Below are positions 61,502-64,000 of a stretch of DNA of 64,000 nt, piece after piece. The notes under the pieces are model-generated. The model was not told where the DNA came from and searched no databases. It was given only the letters and a program-made list of their open reading frames with translations. Both the position numbers and the translations under genes were made by a program. This DNA comes from an uncultured Prevotella sp. (GTDB lineage: Bacteria > Bacteroidota > Bacteroidia > Bacteroidales > Bacteroidaceae). The stretch's first letter is position 1. Every line of letters starts with the position of its first letter. The stretch spans positions 1 through 64,000 of the forward strand of contig CALUKU010000003.1 in assembly GCA_944321295.1 (NCBI GenBank), given 5' to 3'.

Positions 61502-62671
61502 TTAATAATTAAATTCTCCGAATTCGGACTTGATGGTAAGGCTCTTCGGGCCTTCCTCTATGTGTCCTATAACCTGTGCGTCGATGTTGAAGGCCTTGCT
61601 TATGGCGATTACGCGCTCTGCGGTTTCAGGGCTTACGTATATCTCCATGCGGTGACCCATGTTGAACACCTTGTACATTTCCTGCCAGTCGGTGCCGCTT
61701 TGCTCTTTTATAATCTTGAAAAGCGGCGGTATGGGGAACATGTTGTCCTTGACAACCTTGCAGTTGTCGCCGACGAAATGCAGCACCTTTGTCTGCGCGC
61801 CGCCGGTGCAATGCACCATTCCGTGTATCTCCGGGCGCAGCTCGTCGAGCATTTTCTTTATTACGGGGGCGTAAGTGCGGGTGGGCGACAATACCAAACG
61901 GCCGACGTTTACGGGCACGCCGTCAAGCGTGTCAGTAAGTTTGTAGCTGCCGCTGTAGACGAGTTCCTCGGGCACTGCATGGTCGTAGCTCTCCGGATAC
62001 TTCTCTGCTATGTACTTTGCGAAGACGTCGTGGCGCGCGCTTGTCAGTCCGTTGCTGCCCATGCCGCCGTTGTATGATTTCTCATACGTTGCCTGGCCGA
62101 ACGATGCAAGCCCTACGATGACGTCGCCCGGGCGTATGTTGGCGTTGTTGATGACGTCGCTGCGCTTCATCCTGCATGTCACCGTAGAGTCTACGATGAT
62201 AGTCCTTACAAGGTCGCCGACGTCTGCCGTTTCGCCGCCGGTGGCGTAAATGCCTATGCCCATGTCGCGCATGCTGGCTAAAAGCTCGTCGGTACCGTTG
62301 ATGATGGCTGAAATCACTTCGCCCGGAACAAGCATTTTGTTGCGTCCTATGGTGCTTGACACCAGAATGTTGTCAACGGCTCCGACGCACAGCAGGTCGT
62401 CCGTGTTCATTATCAAGGCATCTTGCGCAATGCCTTTCCATACGTCGAGGTCGCCCGTTTCCTTCCAATAGGCGTATGCCAATGACGACTTCGTGCCGGC
62501 TCCGTCGGCATGCATTATGTTGCAATACTCGGGATCGCCGCCTAATATGTCGGGTATTATCTTACAGAAAGCTTGCGGAAAAATTCCTTTGTCGATGTTC
62601 TTTATGGCGTTGTGAACATCCTCTTTCGCGGCCGATACGCCGCGCATCATGTAGCGGTTGCTTGAATCCAT
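61502..62671 (-). CDS. purM: Phosphoribosylformylglycinamidine cyclo-ligase
   Basis: Purine synthesis step that closes the imidazole ring of AIR. The 389-residue PurM/AIRS-fold protein has DGAGTKSSLAYAY, the substrate loop DALIMNTDDLLCVGA, TGGETADVGD and VVGLASFGQATYEKSYNGG. The length is slightly above the usual 345-350, as in other Bacteroidetes. It lies between aroE and prfA on the same strand. Confidence 0.93.
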   Translation of the reverse strand: MDSSNRYMMRGVSAAKEDVHNAIKNIDKGIFPQAFCKIIPDILGGDPEYCNIMHADGAGTKSSLAYAYWKETGDLDVWKGIAQDALIMNTDDLLCVGAVDNILVSSTIGRNKMLVPGEVISAIINGTDELLASMRDMGIGIYATGGETADVGDLVRTIIVDSTVTCRMKRSDVINNANIRPGDVIVGLASFGQATYEKSYNGGMGSNGLTSARHDVFAKYIAEKYPESYDHAVPEELVYSGSYKLTDTLDGVPVNVGRLVLSPTRTYAPVIKKMLDELRPEIHGMVHCTGGAQTKVLHFVGDNCKVVKDNMFPIPPLFKIIKEQSGTDWQEMYKVFNMGHRMEIYVSPETAERVIAISKAFNIDAQVIGHIEEGPKSLTIKSEFGEFNY

Positions 62672-62766
62672 TTTGTTGTTGTTTATTACAAGTAAGCCTG
62701 TTGGACACTGACTACAGGCCGCGTCTTATCGTGTTAAGGAGCGTTCTTTATGCTTGCCGGCCGTTT

Positions 62767-63522
62767 TCACTTGCCTTCTGAGGCTCCGTGCCAGAACTCC
62801 CAGCTGGCGAACGCCTGCAGCAGGAGCATTTCCAGGCCGTTCTTCACTGTTGCCCCGTGTGCCGCGCCTTTCTTCATGAACAGCGTCTGGTCGGGATTAT
62901 ACAGCAGGTCGTAAAGCAGGTTCTTTTCGTCCATTGCGTCATATGGCAGCAGCGGACATTCGTCGATGTGCGGATATAAGCCGCACGGGGTGCAGTTTAC
63001 GATGACGTTGTACTCATGGATTACGTCAGGCGTTATCGTTTCGTATTGTATTGTGCCGGGACGTTCGTATCTGCTGACGAACACCGTTTCAAGTCCGAGC
63101 GACTTAAGGCCGTAGTTGATGGCTTTCGACGCTCCGCCGGTGCCGAGGATAAGGGCTTTCTTATGGAAGCGTTCAAGCATCGGTTCAATGCTTTTCGTAA
63201 ATCCGATGACGTCGCTATTGTATCCTTTAAGCCTGGTTTCGTTGCCCTTATGCTCAACGCGTATCACGTTGACGGCGCCAATAGCGCGCGCCTCGGGGCT
63301 TACGCTGTCAAGAAAAGGTATGACTTTTTCCTTATAAGGTATCGTTACGTTGAGTCCTTTCAGTTCAGGATTTGAGGCCAGAACTTCGGGCAGCGCGTCG
63401 ATTGTTGGTATCTCAAAGTTGATGTATTCAGCGTCGATGTCCTCGTTCTTGAACTTCTCGTTGAAGTAGCTTATCGAGAACGAATGGCCTAAGGGATAGC
63501 CTATCAGTCCGTATTTATCCAT
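62767..63522 (-). CDS. aroE: Shikimate dehydrogenase
   Basis: NADPH-dependent reduction of 3-dehydroshikimate in aromatic amino-acid synthesis. With the start at 63522 (MDKYGLIGYPLGHSFS) the 251-residue protein has the substrate-binding YPLGHSFS, NVTIPYKE, the nucleotide loop LGTGGASKA and the terminal motif NGLEMLLLQAFASWEFW. The earlier Met at 63567 reads into the end of the previous gene and is rejected. It starts 10 bases after menG/ubiE, so both are in one transcript. Confidence 0.95.
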   Translation of the reverse strand: MDKYGLIGYPLGHSFSISYFNEKFKNEDIDAEYINFEIPTIDALPEVLASNPELKGLNVTIPYKEKVIPFLDSVSPEARAIGAVNVIRVEHKGNETRLKGYNSDVIGFTKSIEPMLERFHKKALILGTGGASKAINYGLKSLGLETVFVSRYERPGTIQYETITPDVIHEYNVIVNCTPCGLYPHIDECPLLPYDAMDEKNLLYDLLYNPDQTLFMKKGAAHGATVKNGLEMLLLQAFASWEFWHGASEGK

Positions 63523-63532
63523 GGTGTTTAAT

Positions 63533-64000
63533 TTATTTGATTGCGAAATAACATGTGCAGATTCCAAAAGTCAGACGCTTAAACTTTGCTTCCGAAAATC
63601 CGGCCTTCTTGAATATTCCAACCATCTCTTCGCCTTGCGGGAAAGATTCGATGGTGGATATGAGGTAAGTGTACGCTTCGCTGTCCTTGGATACGAGTTT
63701 TCCGTAAAGCGGAAGAAGCGTATGCGAATATATCCAAAACAGTTGTTTCATAGGGAAACGCATCGGGCGGCTCAGTTCGAGTATGCTCAGCTGTCCTCCT
63801 TTCCTAAGCACTCGGCACATCTCTTTCAGGCAAGCGTCAAGGTTCTGGAAGTTCCTTATGCCGAAAGCCGTCGTTATCGCGTCGAACGAATTGTCGGCAT
63901 ACGACATGTGTTCGCAGTCTTCCTTCTTGAAGGATATGACTTCCGAGAGTCCCGCCGCCTTCACCTTGCTTTCCCCTATGTGCATCATGCCTTCGGATAT
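63533..64000 (-). CDS. Menaquinone C-methyltransferase (MenG/UbiE), 5'-truncated by window edge
   Basis: The visible 155 residues are the C-terminal part of the SAM-dependent methyltransferase that makes menaquinone from demethylmenaquinone. Reading from the edge gives [13 protein letters not shown], the usual DxSEGM segment after the first SAM motif. After that come [17 protein letters not shown], the SAM-family [16 protein letters not shown], and the usual UbiE C-terminus ([25 protein letters not shown]). The start and the glycine-rich SAM loop lie beyond 64000. It precedes aroE by 10 bases. Confidence 0.93.
   Translation of the reverse strand: MSEGMMHIGESKVKAAGLSEVISFKKEDCEHMSYADNSFDAITTAFGIRNFQNLDACLKEMCRVLRKGGQLSILELSRPMRFPMKQLFWIYSHTLLPLYGKLVSKDSEAYTYLISTIESFPQGEEMVGIFKKAGFSEAKFKRLTFGICTCYFAIK

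Noticed and set aside
1..64000. tRNA, rRNA, tmRNA and riboswitches
   Set aside because: Reading the gaps on both strands I found no T-arm consensus with a fitting acceptor stem and no known riboswitch core. A covariance-model search would be decisive.

Overview
The window is chromosomal DNA from a member of the Bacteroidales, most likely a Prevotella-type species (family level is an inference). The evidence is the fused LpxC/FabZ gene beside lpxD and lpxA, three fimbrillin-type lipoproteins, a TonB receptor with a carboxypeptidase-regulatory domain, a long pyruvate:ferredoxin oxidoreductase, an archaeal-type ProRS, and repeated promoters of the Bacteroidetes form TTTG-N19-TAnnTTTG. Most of the sequence is ordinary housekeeping DNA of about 50% GC. 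I see no rRNA, tRNA, IS element, prophage or CRISPR array.

Layout. 220-3125: a tiny lipoprotein, then mtaB and a family 2 glycosyltransferase. 3629-8797: an iron-acquisition operon on the minus strand (TonB receptor, DUF4374 lipoprotein, PepSY membrane protein) with the composition and order of the Bacteroides XusABC xenosiderophore system. 9043-19293: comF, proS, an OmpA lipoprotein, mtgA, pcrA, a 51-residue FeoB-associated Cys-rich protein, ruvC, an MBL hydrolase, rsmG and a DUF3298-type lipoprotein. 20173-22944: a HAD phosphatase, panB and an MFS transporter.

23334-34224 is the accessory region and the most interesting part. It holds three tandem fimbrillin paralogues. The middle one is a 1157-residue fusion: fimbrillin, then BspA-type leucine-rich repeats, then BACON, then an M64 metallopeptidase. 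Next come an NTF2-like membrane protein, a PEGA-like/barrel outer-membrane protein, a second LRR lipoprotein, a small putative regulator and a membrane-anchored Hanks-type kinase with an atypical DFS motif. I read it as a surface adhesin/protease locus with its own signalling pair; that linkage is an inference.

34198-46200: TIGR02757, uxaB, rlmH, DUF4491, nifJ, an AAA ATPase, an ATP-grasp-like protein and a GH43 enzyme. 46517-58315 (all minus): a Pif1/RecD-like helicase, PBP1A, miaA, lpxA, lpxC/fabZ, lpxD, an HD phosphohydrolase, and an Fsr-type MFS transporter translationally coupled to ogt. 59296-64000: pyrF, prfA, purM, aroE and the 3' part of menG/ubiE.

The intergenic regions carry several families of interspersed repeats: a 111-117 bp palindromic element (three copies and a remnant), six arrays built on AAAAGGnnnCCTTTT, a 23-bp motif attached to two of these arrays, a 160-185 bp inverted-repeat element (two copies), a 264-bp nested inverted repeat, and a pair of related repeats flanking prfA.
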